64,000 nt of DNA from Rhyzopertha dominica (taxonomy: Eukaryota; Arthropoda; Insecta; Coleoptera; Bostrichidae), in assembly GCA_025024175.1 (NCBI GenBank), contig QCXZ01000003.1, positions 34,000,257 through 34,064,256 on the forward strand, in the 5' to 3' direction. The first letter of the stretch is position 1; the number at the start of each line of letters is the position of its first letter. A program made the translations under genes and the position numbers. The notes below the pieces were generated by a model. It made no database searches and was not told the DNA's origin. It saw only the letters and a program-made list of their open reading frames with translations. This document shows, piece by piece, positions 33,641 through 46,690 of the stretch.

Positions 33641-36600
33641 TTGAGTTATTGTGGCCATAACTCATGTTTTTGACGCAGCACGTCGGTACGCCTTAGTCCT
33701 GGGCACCAATTAACTTTCAAAGTGCATATAAACGGCGGATTTTTCTGTTTTATTGACGCAATTGTTATGCAGGACAAAAAAGCTGTCCTCCACTGGATAT
33801 GTTCAACTGCTTGGGTGTTTTGTATTTCTTTTACGCCGTCCAATAAATTATCTCTAAAATAAAAGAACTAAGGCCCAGTGACAGGCTGGAGCACCAGATG
33901 ACACCTGCCCAGCGTACCCCTACAAATTCTTTGTATGCAAAGGAAGAAGTAATTAACATCAGCGGTTTACTAAGAAACGTGGAGAGATAAAAGGTCATGA
34001 TATGTTTTAATCTTTGTACCCATCTTCCACCAACTCAACTAGCAGCTCGTAAAAGAAAAATTATACGATACAAAGAAGTAGGCATGCTCCTGTTCTTATG
34101 GCCGAAATGTATTTGGGACTCTTCACCAGTTTTCATAACACTAACCCTTTTACAACAGTCGATGTAAATAAGTAAATATAACTAATTCTATACGAAACAT
34201 AGCTTTATGCACCTTAAACACAGAACATTTTAAAAACTTCTTTTTTTCTTTGCAAAATACTTTTGCAATGCAAAATAATTTGTGCTCTAGAAAATGTAAT
34301 AAAAAGATTTAAAAAATTGTTTGATTATGCTCTAATAAGAATGTGGGGCAGTATTTTTTAACTGCATAAGTAATAATTTAATTGTCATGCAATATTATTA
34401 TTCAGACACCTAAAATATTTTCATTGATTTCAACGACTTGAGGCAAAATTATAGTAAGCAATAACATTAAGTTGAGTGTTCCAGCCTTCCAGCTCTTCAA
34501 AACTATAAAATATATTCATTATTCGATTATTATTTTATCTTGGATATTAATAAATATTACAATACAAAAACTATGACGTACACCAACTTTAAATAAGTCG
34601 TGATATACGTACCTATATATCGAAGTTTAAATGAGGTGTGCTGGAGATGCAGAATTCCACATTCTCAATGATTAATTATTAAGTACAAAAATCATATAGT
34701 ATTATATTGTTTCGCAGTAGGTGAAAATATACTTTATAATATAATAATATAAATATATTCAGTGGTACCCACATGACTAAGTACAACTAGTGCATATATT
34801 AAATTTGCAAACCGCAACCACATTCACTTCTTTTAGAAAACATGTAAAATATTTAAAGTAAGCTGTTTCAGCGATATGGGATATCTACCGCCATAGTTTC
34901 TTTAGCAACTTTCCTGACAGGTCATAATCACTTTCCTTGTTTTTTTATACTTCAATGTCTGCGTTGTTTGTAGTACGTCTCGAGGCTGGATGCGTTTTAT
35001 GAACTACAAATATTGATACGAGATAACAGGGTTTATAAAATTTCGGTCAAAATATGCGATGGCACGATCAGAAAATAATATAGTCCAAAATCCTGAAAAT
35101 CCGATGGAGCGGTAGCATTTTCGCATACCTAAACTGCCTTCCTCAATATTTATGTACCATGATATATATCCGCCATCCACGCTGAAAAGACGCACTGACG
35201 GGGAATATAAATTTCAAACTACTATAAGCAGGTCGCCTAATTCTGCATCTATATGCGAAGCGAGTGGCTAAAGTATGGATTTGGTAAACTAATTAAAAAA
35301 CGGCCAGAGAGTATTAAGAATGCTCAATAAAAGTAAGCAAAAAAGAGTCTATATCCAGCGTCGATACAACTTATTATATTGTTAAATCGAAACAATGGTT
35401 AAGTCATTAAGGAAGAACGTCTTCTTTATACGTAGATAAAAATATATGGATTATCAGAGGTAACATACGTTTTTCTTTAGATTGTACCTACTTTTTATAA
35501 TAATCTAGCTCTCTAGAATGCTTCATTGCCTTCCTTATACTTGTTCCAGTTGTTGACTACTTATTGAGTATACCCTTGCAGATTAAGGTTACCAAGAGTT
35601 ATGCAATTTCCAGTTAGTGAATTAGTCCAGGCACAGCTATCGCCCGAAAAAGAAATTTGAAAATTGTTTTATTCTGTCCTGAACAAAAAATTTCTACACC
35701 CAATTCCAATTTAATAATGTTATTATTAAATAGTTGTTGCTTAGCTATACTTACATACATCTAAATAACATATTTATTTAATTTTGTTATATTGAGTATA
35801 TAATTTCTCCTATTTTTGTATATTACAATTCATATGTATTATCCTCTTACCTTATAGAAATGTTAAACGGGCCCTTATGAGTATATTGCCTAATTCTATG
35901 AGCTTTTTCTGTAATAATCTATATTTTCTTATCTCCGTTGTTTTAGGTTGCAAACCGTAGCAGTTTCGAAATTTGATTTGAGCCTTCCTACAGCTCTATT
36001 TTGGTGTTACTGTTACTCCGATATTATCGTGTAATCATAACAATAATTGATCGTGAGTCCGTTTTGTTTCTATTAAAGCTTCTCAGTGCCATTTACCATA
36101 TATTAGTACTAGTAGTAGCAGTACGAAAGTATGAGGGCATGTAAGCGTGATGATGTCACGTAATCATAGGTGGGTAAAATGCTCTAAACCTGAAGAACAA
36201 AGTGCTGCTTTTGTGAAATGTTGCAATCTGTCGTGCTACAGGGGCAGGCATTTATGGCTATTGCAGCAGTTCTAAGTCCGATGAGTTAGAATTTTTAGAA
36301 AACAATAAACAAAAAGTTAAGTGATTTGTGCAAAACCATGCAATAAACATCCAAAATTAGAAAAGACAAATGCGAATTTAGTTTTAGAACTCTAACAACA
36401 TGAACACATCGTGACGGACTTAGTGGGCACAACCTCTAAGCTTAATCAGATAGTTGAATTAGCCATGTCTAAAAAGAAATAGAAACTGCAGATAATATGT
36501 TGCCAGTAAGGATATGGTGTTGGTAGATAAGGGACTAAAAAATGCTAATTTCATTTTTATTTTCACGATGGTTTGTATCTTACAAGAGACTGAATTTGTA

Positions 36601-37090
36601 CGCGAAAACGAACGTACGTCTATGGAGCAATGAAATCATCCAGGCGCCTGGGGATTTATCAGTCATTTAAAAGAAAGTCATTTTTTGCGGCACTATTTAT
36701 AGGTGCTATAAGATTAAGATAGGTCAGTGTACTAGGTTATTATTCAGTTATATCTGATTTTTAAAGGTTTTATTTTTTTAAGAAAATGAATAAGCATCCA
36801 CTGCAAAGGAAAGGGACGCAATTTTTTGATATAGCCTCTGACTCACGGATAGGCTAAAGGTAGTCAACAAACATTTAATAAACATGAATAAACTCCTTGC
36901 AGATCAGCCAAAAGTAAGCTTAACATGTGAATAGTATTCACATCATAGCATGTATATGTTAAAAACGAATCTGCAGGAGGTACGGAGTATCACAATGGAA
37001 CTCCTTCTGTTGGCTACTGATATACCTATTGAAGTTCTAAAATACAGTATCGACGAATTGACACACCTAATACTTTGACTTATTCACAGG
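33641..37090. other. Unassigned AT-rich sequence (copy B of 11001-14595)
   Basis: No gene recognised. It contains the junctions of the copy-specific indels near 36293, 36536 and 36808. Confidence 0.4.
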
Positions 37091-37324
37091 AAAGGTGACA
37101 AATCCCAAATGGATAACTATCGACCGATATCAATCTTACCTAACATATTTATGCGTTGGATACGGAGCATTCCATTGCGACTGATTAAATGGTAACTGAC
37201 CAATAATAAACTACGAATTTTCCAGTTTGACGAAACTACAGGAAGTTTAAGCGTCTCGTACTGGGCACCCGTTAAGACAGACGTCTCTCAGGGTTCAATT
37301 ATTGTTTATCGTATGTGTCAATGA
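37091..37324 (+). pseudogene. Second non-LTR reverse transcriptase fragment (copy B)
   Basis: KGDKSQMDNYRPIS is followed by the internally deleted RT and a VSQGS motif. An extra stop interrupts the frame near 37190. Otherwise as in copy A. Confidence 0.7.
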
Positions 37325-37719
37325 AGTATACTCAAATTTGCCTCAAGGAACAAAATGGCAATTTTTGCAGCTGAACATCTTTGGTAATGACGATTTCTAG
37401 TGGCATGACATGAAAACTTTCTGTTTGATAGATAATTATATTTTTAGGAAAAACGCTTTTTTTATTTCTAAAATGAAGTTCCACATTTAAATTGAAGGGT
37501 CAATAAAACCCCCAGATTTTAGTTTCTTCGCAAACGTTTGCATACTTGGTAGATGGGTACCTAATGCGTTTAAAGCCTGCGACGGACGCTTATATCCACT
37601 GTCTCATAAAATATGACATCATGTTTTAAAGAGCTTCAACTAAAGCAAACAGAATCTTCAGACTAGTAGATACTTCCGTGTTAATTGGCCGTGGTCGTAT
37701 CGATTTTCTCTTTTTTTTC

Positions 37720-39384
37720 TACGAGGGAACGCAAAGCGGTAAAGGATCTCAACAGCACCATCATAATCTTGCGAGCAGACAAGAGAAATGCAACGGTCGT
37801 CATGCGTACAACGGTCTAATGTAACAAGATAAGAAGTCTACTGGAACCAGAGGTCTACAGAAAACTCTATCGAGACTATTCTGGGCCAGACAAACACACC
37901 TGTAAAAGCAGCCGTCGATGATGAGACCTACAAGAAAATACAGAAATCTGAGGTACTCCCTCGTCTCCTCTACGGTATTCCAAAGGTCCTCGAGATGGCG
38001 TCCCTTTACGACCAATCGTCAGTGCGATTGGATCGCCAACGTATGAAGCAACAAAGCACCTTCACCAAGTTACTGCAGCCGCATATAGAAAACACACCCA
38101 GTTACATCAAGGACCCCAATGACTTCGCAGAGAAGCTGAAAACTCTGCAAATTGAACCGAATGACCTGTTGGTCAGTATGTCACGTCCTTGTTCCGGTAA
38201 AAGATGTCGTGGATCAGATATCAGTACTGTTTCCAGATAATATTACGGCACTATTCAAACATTGCCTCACATCGTCTTGCTTCATATGGAAGGGTGATTA
38301 CTATCAGCAGCTAGACGGAGCAGCCATGGGAAGCCCACTCAGTCCGCTGGCGACCAACCTTTCATGGAGAAGTTCGAAAATGAAGCCTTGGAAACAGCGG
38401 AGGGGAAACCCTCGGCATGGTAAAAAAACGTTGACTACACCTTCGTAGTTTGGAGTTGTGGCGAGGATACTCTTCCGAAGTTTCTTTAACACCTAAACAG
38501 CAGACATCCAAGAACATAAAGTTTACTATGGAGACCGAGAAAGACGGTAAGCTAACCTCCCTCGATGTCTTAGTCACCAGAAGGATGAATCAGCTAGGGC
38601 ACCAGATTTACCGCAAAACTATCCACACGGACTGATACCTGAACAAAGATTCCCATCATCATTCTAGGTCATCAAAACTCTGGTTGAGCCAGCACAACGT
38701 ATTTGCGAATCGCAACATCTGAAAAAAGGAATTGTGCCACCTAAGCCGTGTGCTACAAGCTAACTGTTACTCGGCATGGGAGATAAAATAATCCATTCAA
38801 CCACGGCCCCAGACGAAGAAATCTGCCCAGCAACCACCGCTAGTTGGAAGGGTTTATCTGTCTTATGTACATCAGGAATGTCACCGATTTGGAAAAATAC
38901 TGGAAATGATGAAGATCACACCTGCCTATAAACCTACAAGACAGCTACAGCACATTTTCACTTCTACGTAGGATAAACGAGTTTCCTTATCTTCAAGAGT
39001 ATACAGTATACCCTGCAGTTGCGGAAAAGTGTACATTGGACCCAGCAAAAGACGTGATTCTACAAGAATAAAGGAACACGAGAGATGCCGCAACCTTGTG
39101 CAAACTGAGAGATGTGCTGTTGCACAATATCCTCTCTAACAAGCACATAATACTGACTTCGCCCAGACAAGGAATCTTGATACTGCCAAACACTACTACG
39201 CACGCCTACAACGTAAAGCTATTGAGATCTACAAACACCAAGAAAATATCAACCGCAAGGAGGAAACATTGAAAATAAAGAGTGCATGGATACCGGTTTT
39301 GCGGAAAATAACGCCAGATGAATACCAACTACATGATCTCTACGGTCCAGTAACGCAGCTCCACCAATCATGGACAGCCACCTA
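37720..39384 (+). pseudogene. Penelope-like element ORF (RT plus GIY-YIG), degraded (copy B)
   Basis: Same motif order as copy A: LRADKRNATVV, GVPLRPIVSAIGSPTY, DGAAMGSPLSP, VDYTFVVW (second catalytic Asp replaced by Tyr), then IPCSCGKVYIG and TRIKEH. A further stop in the nuclease region (near 39139, TAA where copy A reads CAA) shortens the last frame. Both copies share the main lesions, so the element was dead before the copies diverged. Confidence 0.87.
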
Positions 39385-39458
39385 AGCACACAGCGGCGGG
39401 CGCGATCCAATGACGCGGCTCTGCCTGCCCCGGACGACCACGTAAGCACCCAGCGGCG

Positions 39459-39510
39459 GACGCCCGAGAGTCGGTCTGAAGATGCTCACTACAGCAGTGG
39501 GCGAAACGTC
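39459..39510 (+). ncRNA. Hammerhead-ribozyme-like motif (copy B)
   Basis: Identical core to 16983-17034: CTGAAGA at 39476-39482, a 6-bp stem II, GAAA and CGTC ending at 39510. The same missing U before the cleavage position suggests that it is inactive. Confidence 0.55.
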
Positions 39511-39519
39511 AGCGAAGAG

Positions 39520-42148
39520 AAAATTGATACGACTACGGCCAACTAACCCGGAAGTATCTACCAGTACGGACTCCGGTCGCGAAAGCCTTAATCAGAATCT
39601 TCATACTTCAAAACACGCTAGTCAGTGATAGTATAATAAAGCCTAATTATAGTACCAAGGGTTCAGAGCAGAAACAATTAGTCGTCTTGCAAACAAGAAA
39701 AGCTCTCTTCATAAAAACTTAATGCCAACATTCTGAACTGTATAATCGCGTGAAAAACCCTGAAAAACATTAGATTTAGAAAATACGTGAGAAATTTTAT
39801 TAGAAAAATGTCTAGGTAGTGTATCTAAGTATTAAGTCGTTCATTATTTTAATGTGTGAAGTATCAGTGACAAGTGTATAAAAAACTATCAAAACTAACA
39901 GCTTCTGAAACAGAATAATACTTCTACTAACTTTTATCTGTATTACTCAATATCACTTAAGTTTGGTTCTATTTTTGTATATCTGTAGTTTGAGATTTTT
40001 ATTGTTTTGTTTATTTATTTTGTTTACACAAATACACGTGCTAAAATTATACTGTTCAGATAAACGAATCTACTGTTTTGTTCACCCTCTCCTACCTACT
40101 ACTGAAGAAACTGCCTCAAATAATTGTAGAGTTCAATGTATGCAAGCTGCAGTACAGCTTACATCTTTTATTCTATATAATATTGGGTTTGTATTTTTAA
40201 TATTTAAGGAATATATGTCACCATGAGCTACGGATACTTAATGTCCCTACACCGATACCAAATATCGATTTTAGGTCTTCTCAATCGATTCCACATAATA
40301 ATATAGAGCAGTCAGTAACGATGCAAATTATCTAAATTTGGCCTCAGAATACCGGTATGTCCTTACTATCAAAGTATCGTTAGCATCCCTAGCTGCAACC
40401 AATGTAGTATAGATATGCACTTTAATCATTGATCTTTATTGCAATTAACTCCGCATACGTTTCCCAGGATGATTGTTTTGCATGACAGTAAGTCTCACTT
40501 ATTGGGAATAATACTTTGAGGAGTGTAACTCTTTGGTATAGTCTAATTGCTAAAATTCTTCCCACATTTTCTGGTAAAGTATGTGGTGTTATCAGATGAA
40601 AACTTGTTTGGTTTAATAACAAATTTAACACAATTTTCTAGTTTAATTCTAATCGACCTAATGCTTCCTTTATGTGACCTTTATAATATTACATAATATT
40701 TGGAGAATAAATTCAGAACAAGCAAAATATACTTCATACGTCTTGTTGATGTAGGTAGAAGACCAAAAATATTTACTACTAGTGTATTGTTTATATCTTG
40801 ATGTAGGTATATATTTTAATATTAAGTAATATATATTTACTCATCTCGCATATTTGTTGTTAACTGATGATATGATATGCGTGTACCGTTTGTAGGCAGT
40901 GTGGAACGTGATGCTCATTCCTAGAAATGAAAACAACAAAATCTGCTACAACACATCTAGTGAAATATGCAGACTTGTGACCGCTTAAAAACTATAAACG
41001 TCACTTTATTAATAAAAGTTAGTCATCCTTTTTAACATTTTACTGAAAACAAATGATTTCAAAGTAACCTCGACAACTAGTAACACTGTAATTAATCGTG
41101 AATGGTTTACTAAACCCTGAGCTTGAAATATTTTAACTCAATACTCCATTTATTTAAATAAAGGATTTAACACTAGCAGCTATTAAAAAAATAATTAAAA
41201 ATTTGTTCTTCACATGAATTTACCGCTCTCATTTGTTAAAAGTCCACTAAATTTAAAACAGCAAAATTTATCCTAGCCATAAAGAATTTACACAAACGCA
41301 AAACTACAATTTGTGAGGTCAATCTCAACATGTTCGCTAAGCAGACTTCGAACAGCCAAATGGACGGACGAAGCCCATTAAATGTTACGCAACGCTGGTT
41401 GCATAAGTCGTCTTTCAATAAGAAATGTAATCCCGGATATTTTTAATGAAGGTGTAATGAATATAAATCAGCCACGGATGCTGGAGGAAATCTGGAAAAT
41501 TTGCTGAGTGAAGGGAATTGATACGCACCGAAGAAAAAAGAGACCTATTATCCTTTGTTTAGTTCCTTTGAATAACTAACGCAATTATACGAAAAGTGGT
41601 GGACCACCTCAAAAGCAGGGAACGAGATGTGGCGGATCGTTTTAGAACTACAGTGGATGACTGCAAGCCTGTGGGGTGTAAATTTGAATTTAACAAAAGG
41701 GCGGTTTGTGAATAAAAGGGTGGCTAACAAAGAAAACGTAAATTAGTAAGCTAATTTATGAATTCCGCTCACAAAATTCATGATTTTGTTAGCACTTCGT
41801 AAAAGTGTAACAAAATAGTAGGCGTTAAAGAAAAATATTAAGTAGTAAGCATAAATTTCGAAATAATATGTTTTGTTTGATCGTTTATCTTGCATAATAC
41901 AAATGTTAATTACGAAAGTTTAGAGGGCCCAATGAGAAAAGATTGTGTGGCACTGTCGTTTAACGTATGTCAATTGCTACTATCATGAAACTATAACAGG
42001 TAATTACTGTCCGATAGTCAAGTGCAACTAATATCAACAAAGTAAATTTTTTAACTTAATCTGTACTTTACAAATATATCAGAAAGTAAGTAAATTTTGA
42101 TAGCAAAAAAGGAGCATTAAAATGCCGTTAATGTCAATTTACTTATAT
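39520..42148. other. Penelope-like tail, then unassigned AT-rich sequence (copy B)
   Basis: No gene recognised. Same content as 17040-19672. Confidence 0.4.
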
Positions 42149-42331
42149 TGTTACGGACATTTGATAGCTTGATTAGGAATAGAAAAAAAGTCGTTTATAA
42201 ATTTGTGAATGAGATAGTTGTATGAATCGTTAAAAGAAAGTTATTGAATATTAAACGTTGAATTCTACTCCAATCTATTATTTTGGCAGTGTTAATGAAA
42301 AACGGGTAGATTTTCATTCCACTGGAAATAT
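42149..42331 (+). repeat. Candidate 5' LTR of the BEL/Pao element (copy B)
   Basis: TGTTACGG start to the base before the primer-binding site. The left boundary is a guess, as in copy A. Confidence 0.3.
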
Positions 42332-42349
42332 TGGCGACCGTGACAGGAC
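42332..42349 (+). promoter_or_regulatory. Primer-binding site of BEL/Pao element (copy B)
   Basis: TGGCGACCGTGACAGG, identical to copy A, about 75 bp upstream of the gag ATG at 42424. Confidence 0.6.
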
Positions 42350-42423
42350 GAAGATTGGGGTAATAACGACAACGAGATACTTTTGAAGCTAGAGAAACAT
42401 TAGTTCTGATTTTGCTAAAGAAG

Positions 42424-43320
42424 ATGGAAAAGTACAAGAGATACAGAAATATACTTAGATCCAAGTTTACAACACTAGCCCAAGACACCTAATTGTGTTA
42501 AAAATACATGGGAATTAGTGAAAGTTAAATATGATGCCATTAGACAGATGGATGAATTGATGAGCCAAGAACTTTTGAAGAAGGATTTAGACGAAGAGTG
42601 CCTTTCTAAAGAGATGGATGGACGGGACAAATATTCCAAGACGTACACGGAGCTTGTAAGGAAGTTTGAGAAGTTTTGCAACCAGTACTGTGGTAAATGT
42701 GAAGATGATTTGCTTTCGGCTAGCGAGGTTCCAGTTGGAGCTGCTGAGTACAAGACTCTAAGCAGGGTGAGTAGTACAATCCCCAACATTGCTGGAAACA
42801 AACGTAGGCGTTTTAAGTTACCTGTTATCAAGCTTAAGAAGTTTAGCGGAGATATTCGCGAGGGGCTTGGATTTTGGGCGCAATTCAAAAGATTTATGAA
42901 TATCCTGATCCAGTGACAAGATTTCCTATTTACTACAAGCTACCGTACCGAGTAGTAGAGCACGACAGCTAGTAGAGAGTTTCCCTGCGATGCATGAAAA
43001 TTATGATAAAATTATTGACAGTTTTAAAACCAAATTCGGTCGAGACGTGCTACAAATAGAACTTTATGTTAGAGAACTTCTTAAACTTGTCATATGTAAT
43101 TCAGTATCTCAGGATAAAACTGATATTTCTGCTTAATATGACAAAATTGAAAGTCAATTACGTGCGCTTGAAATAGAAATCACAAAGAGTAGATCTGCTT
43201 CCATGCTTTTTCCGCTGATCGAATCCTGCATACCAGAAATCTTGTTAAGAGTCTGGCAACGTTTGTCATATTTTGGGGCTGCTGCAGATTCAATCAACGG
43301 ATTAGAAAATCGTTTCTTCC
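42424..43320 (+). pseudogene. BEL/Pao retrotransposon gag, broken (copy B)
   Basis: Same frames, stop and frameshifts as copy A (LPVIKLKKFSGD, SSRARQLVESFP, FKTKFGRE, MLFPLIESC, LRVWQR). It ends at the same junction with the gypsy element, at about 43315. Confidence 0.85.
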
Positions 43321-46057
43321 TTTGTCACACTAGATCTCCTTCATTAAATTGCCTGCGATTGGCCTTGCATCATAGGAAGCTATCGCGCTATCACTTGCAA
43401 TCTTGATTTTCTGTTCCATCAATCCATGGGTTTCCAAAAGTGACTCTCCCAGGTTGTCGACATAATCGGGTGCCCTGGTTGACACAAATTCCAGATCGCA
43501 TGGTAGCCAAAAATTATCCTTGCAGGTGTTTCTCTCAAACTGTCATGGATAGCTGTCCGGTACGCCAATACAAACAGATGAAGGTGCTTGCCCCAAACGG
43601 TTTTATGTCGCTCCACAACTTTTTAGAGGAACTTTTCGGTTAAACTGTTGTTACTGAATCCTTGATCCGAATGCAGTTCTAATGGCACTCCGAATCTACA
43701 CACCAGGTAATCGATAAGAACTTGTGCTACCGTCTGTTGTCGTTGGAAATGATCAGGCGACGTCGATAGCAATCGTCACAAATGGTGCTACCACATTATA
43801 CTGCTTCATTATTCCCCTTAGTCGTATTGTTAGACCCTTGGTAGGTGCACAGGTGAGAGACTATTTTTCTATATATTCTCGGCAATGTACCCAGTAGAAT
43901 CGCTCGCGAACTTTTGTCAAAGTCTTGTTTACTCCCTAGTGGGCACCTGATGCTTCCCCATGCACCCCTTCTAACACCCGTGTTACGTACTCCTTTGGTA
44001 CTACCAACTCTCCACCCGCAAAAATTCCAACTGGGGAACATTGTTTTCAGAGTTGGACATTCCGGAGACATGTCTTTCCAAACAGATAGTGGTATGTTGT
44101 CTTCTTTCCACTTAAGCAGAGAACCAATACCGCTGACTTCCTGCTGAGCGTTCCTAACATTCTCGGCTGCACATTCCTCACTTTGCTCGATGACGATGCC
44201 CTTACATCGACACTCCTCCACCCGCTTGCATTTTCCACACGGTCTTCTGGATATACCACCAGCGTTGTTATAATTCCTGTCTGGACGATGCTGCAACCTC
44301 TCCATCCATCTAGTGACTGGTCCGTCCGGATTTTTCAATCGTAGAAGTCAGGATAACGCAGTATGGTCAGCCCTTATGAGAAATTTTCGTCCATATAGGT
44401 ACTTATGAAAATGATCTGTGGACTTTATTATGGCCAGCAGTTTTTTTCTCGTGGCGCAGTAGTTCATCTCAGGTTTGCATAGGACCTTACTGTAATACTC
44501 GATAACTTTTACTTAGCCATCCTGCATCTGCGATTACACAGCTCCAATGCTGACTTTAATTGCATACGCATCCAAAACAATTTTTTTTATGCCGCCGGGG
44601 TATCCCAAGATCGGGCTACTGCCTAATGCTGACTTCAGTTGTCTGAAAGCTTCCTCATGGACCTGTTTGCATGCAAAAGTCGTCTTAGCTTCTGTAAGTT
44701 GATGTAATGGAGTCGAAATTTTTGCGGGTCTTCCACCAATCTTGTGTAGTAAGTACAGATTTCCAGGAAACTCTTTACTTCGTGTTTATCTTGTAGACGT
44801 GGCCAATCCCGAATTGCCTATTGTCCTCTGTTGTCCGGATCCCGTCCGCTGAAATGGTATGTCCAAGGAATTACACTTTCTTGTAGAAGAGTGCACACTT
44901 CTTTGAATTCAGGTTCAAAGTCGCTGCTCGAAGTCTGTTGAACACCTCTTGATGGTTCGTCAGGTGCTCTACGAAGGTTCGCCCCATAACGTCATTCAGG
45001 AAGGCTAGGCTGGTTTTCCACATCAGTCCAGGTAACACCAGTTCCATTAATCGTTCAAACCTAGCTGGCACGCTGCATAAACCTAATTAGAGTGAACTGG
45101 TATAAACCGCAACTTGTGCTAAATGCAGTCTTCTCCTTTCTCTTATCGTTATTCCTACGGAAGCAATGTTCGCGATTGTCATCGGTACTATCTTGGATGT
45201 CCTAATAAGAGTTCTTGTAACTAACAAAAGTGTTTGTTGGATTCTCGAGCCGGTTCGCTTAATCCAATGCAACGCCCATATATGGTAGTGTTCACTAGTT
45301 GTTACGTACTTCTTTTCAGAATCCGCTGCTCTGGGTCGTATTCAATTCCGTACTTTCTAAGGAGATAAATTCCTATATAAAAGCCATCGCCCACATCAGT
45401 CACCAACACTTTATGACGTACCCGAAACTGTCCCAGTTCTACTTCTACTTCAGCTACAAGTACTGTAGAAGTTTCTTTCGTCACTATTCGTAGGATCTTC
45501 CCCGACAAGGAAACCACGGCTGCTACGATGTTCCTCTTCATGATGGAAACCATAGCATCCATTGATGCTACTGTCACAGTGAAACTGTTGTTGTAATGCC
45601 GAAGCAGGTTCACGGAGACCATCTTGGGGGGCTTTGTCAGATTGCGCAGTCTGTGTGCGTCCCATGCGTTCCTGCTGCTGTTGGTTTATGGAAGTCGCCA
45701 GATGCATTACCTACTCAGCTTCTCACTGCAATAAAGGGCCCGATGTCTGTTAGCTTCATTACGTCCACTAACTTCGTGATAATGTCTTTCATTGGATCGC
45801 TTTCCTTAACCTATACCCCACATACATTTTACTGTCTCTAGTTGTCAGCTAGGGCTATCCTTTTTTCCACATCCATTTTCAAAGTCCAAATTAACATTTA
45901 CCTTTTTCCTTAGATACGGTCAGTTCAATTCATTTCTTGCATGAACTGTTGTTACTGCACATTCATTTTGGTAGATTGGCTTCTGTTTATTGGCATATAA
46001 CTTAACTGCCATTTGACTTTGCGCCTTCTGACTGTTGGTAATGTCAGAACTTCCCAT
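43320..46057 (-). pseudogene. Gypsy-type LTR retrotransposon gag-pol, degraded
   Basis: Read on the minus strand from 46057. A poorly preserved gag-like region (45700-46057) is followed by a protease-like segment (45302-45622), where the expected D-T/S-G appears only as MDAMVSIM. The reverse transcriptase (about 44700-45290) has FERLMELVL and, in place of YLDDV, the residues FLNDV near 44989-45006, so the second catalytic Asp region is altered. RNase H ends near 44250 with RWMERLQHRP and SRRPCGKC. Integrase core pieces (WVHC region near 43870, YRTAIHDS and ETPARI near 43500-43560) and FNEGDLV end at the BEL junction. Numerous stops and frameshifts are present. The 3' LTR is missing. Confidence 0.85.
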
Positions 46058-46133
46058 ACCTTCTTGTCTGTATGTCTTCTAAAACCTTTTAAATGATGCC
46101 TATTTGGGTCTCAAATCACTCCGGAAATCTGCA

Positions 46134-46151
46134 GTCTACTTCTTGACACCA
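46134..46151 (-). promoter_or_regulatory. Primer-binding site of the gypsy element
   Basis: The minus strand reads TGGTGTCAAGAAGTAGAC, starting with TGG and closely resembling the TGGTGTCAGAAGTGG primer-binding site seen in many insect gypsy elements. It lies about 75 bp upstream of the first ATG (46057). Confidence 0.6.
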
Positions 46152-46690
46152 CTTGTATCGATATATACTAAATTCGAACACAACTAGTTCAAAACGCTAC
46201 TATTAAAACACCGCAATTGAGTAAACCACTTTCTCGGAACACCATACTGCATTAACCAGCACTTAAAACACTAGGTAGGTGTTTCCCCCATAAAAACGAC
46301 TTTTTTTAGGTATCGTTGTCTAAGAGACAACTACGTCAAAGAAGAGACTCGATTCCGAGTGGTTACTGCCCTAGTACAGTAAGCACCATTTATTACCATC
46401 CTACAGGGAGTTAGCTCTAAGTCCCTAATCAGATCTAGAATGTAGTTCAGGTGTCTAAGTCAGGTCAGAAGCTTGCCCAGATGTTTATTACTTCAAGTGA
46501 GCAACATCAGGTGCTTATGTGGCTTGTACCACGTTGTTATTAACTACCCCTGAACCGATAGATTACATACGTGTAAGACTCTTAAATGCTTGCCTCAAGT
46601 AGCCTGATTATCAAAGTTCAATCATTTCGGCCCAATATGGGGTGTTAACTTGAGGGCTCAGGTTCCTAGGTACCTTTAAAAATCTTTATT
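46152..46690. other. Probable gypsy LTR and leader sequence
   Basis: By position this should contain the 5' LTR of the minus-strand gypsy element. Within it, 46625-46644 on the plus strand (CGGCCCAATATGGGGTG) resembles a GCCCAACGTGGGG-type primer-binding site, which could mean that a second, plus-strand LTR element ends here. No LTR pair could be matched. Confidence 0.3.

Larger units (their letters stand above)
23261..43757. repeat. Copy B of the duplicated block
   Basis: Collinear with 1-21270 over its full length and flanked on both sides by sequence not present around copy A. Differences from copy A include loss of 21 bases near 25276, loss of 16 bases near 30546, six instead of eight TCAGG units, an A-tailed insertion at 31358-31503, replacement of the hAT right end, loss of about 180 bases near 36536, and gains of about 11 and 20 bases near 36293 and 36808. 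It has no N codes. Confidence 0.93.
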
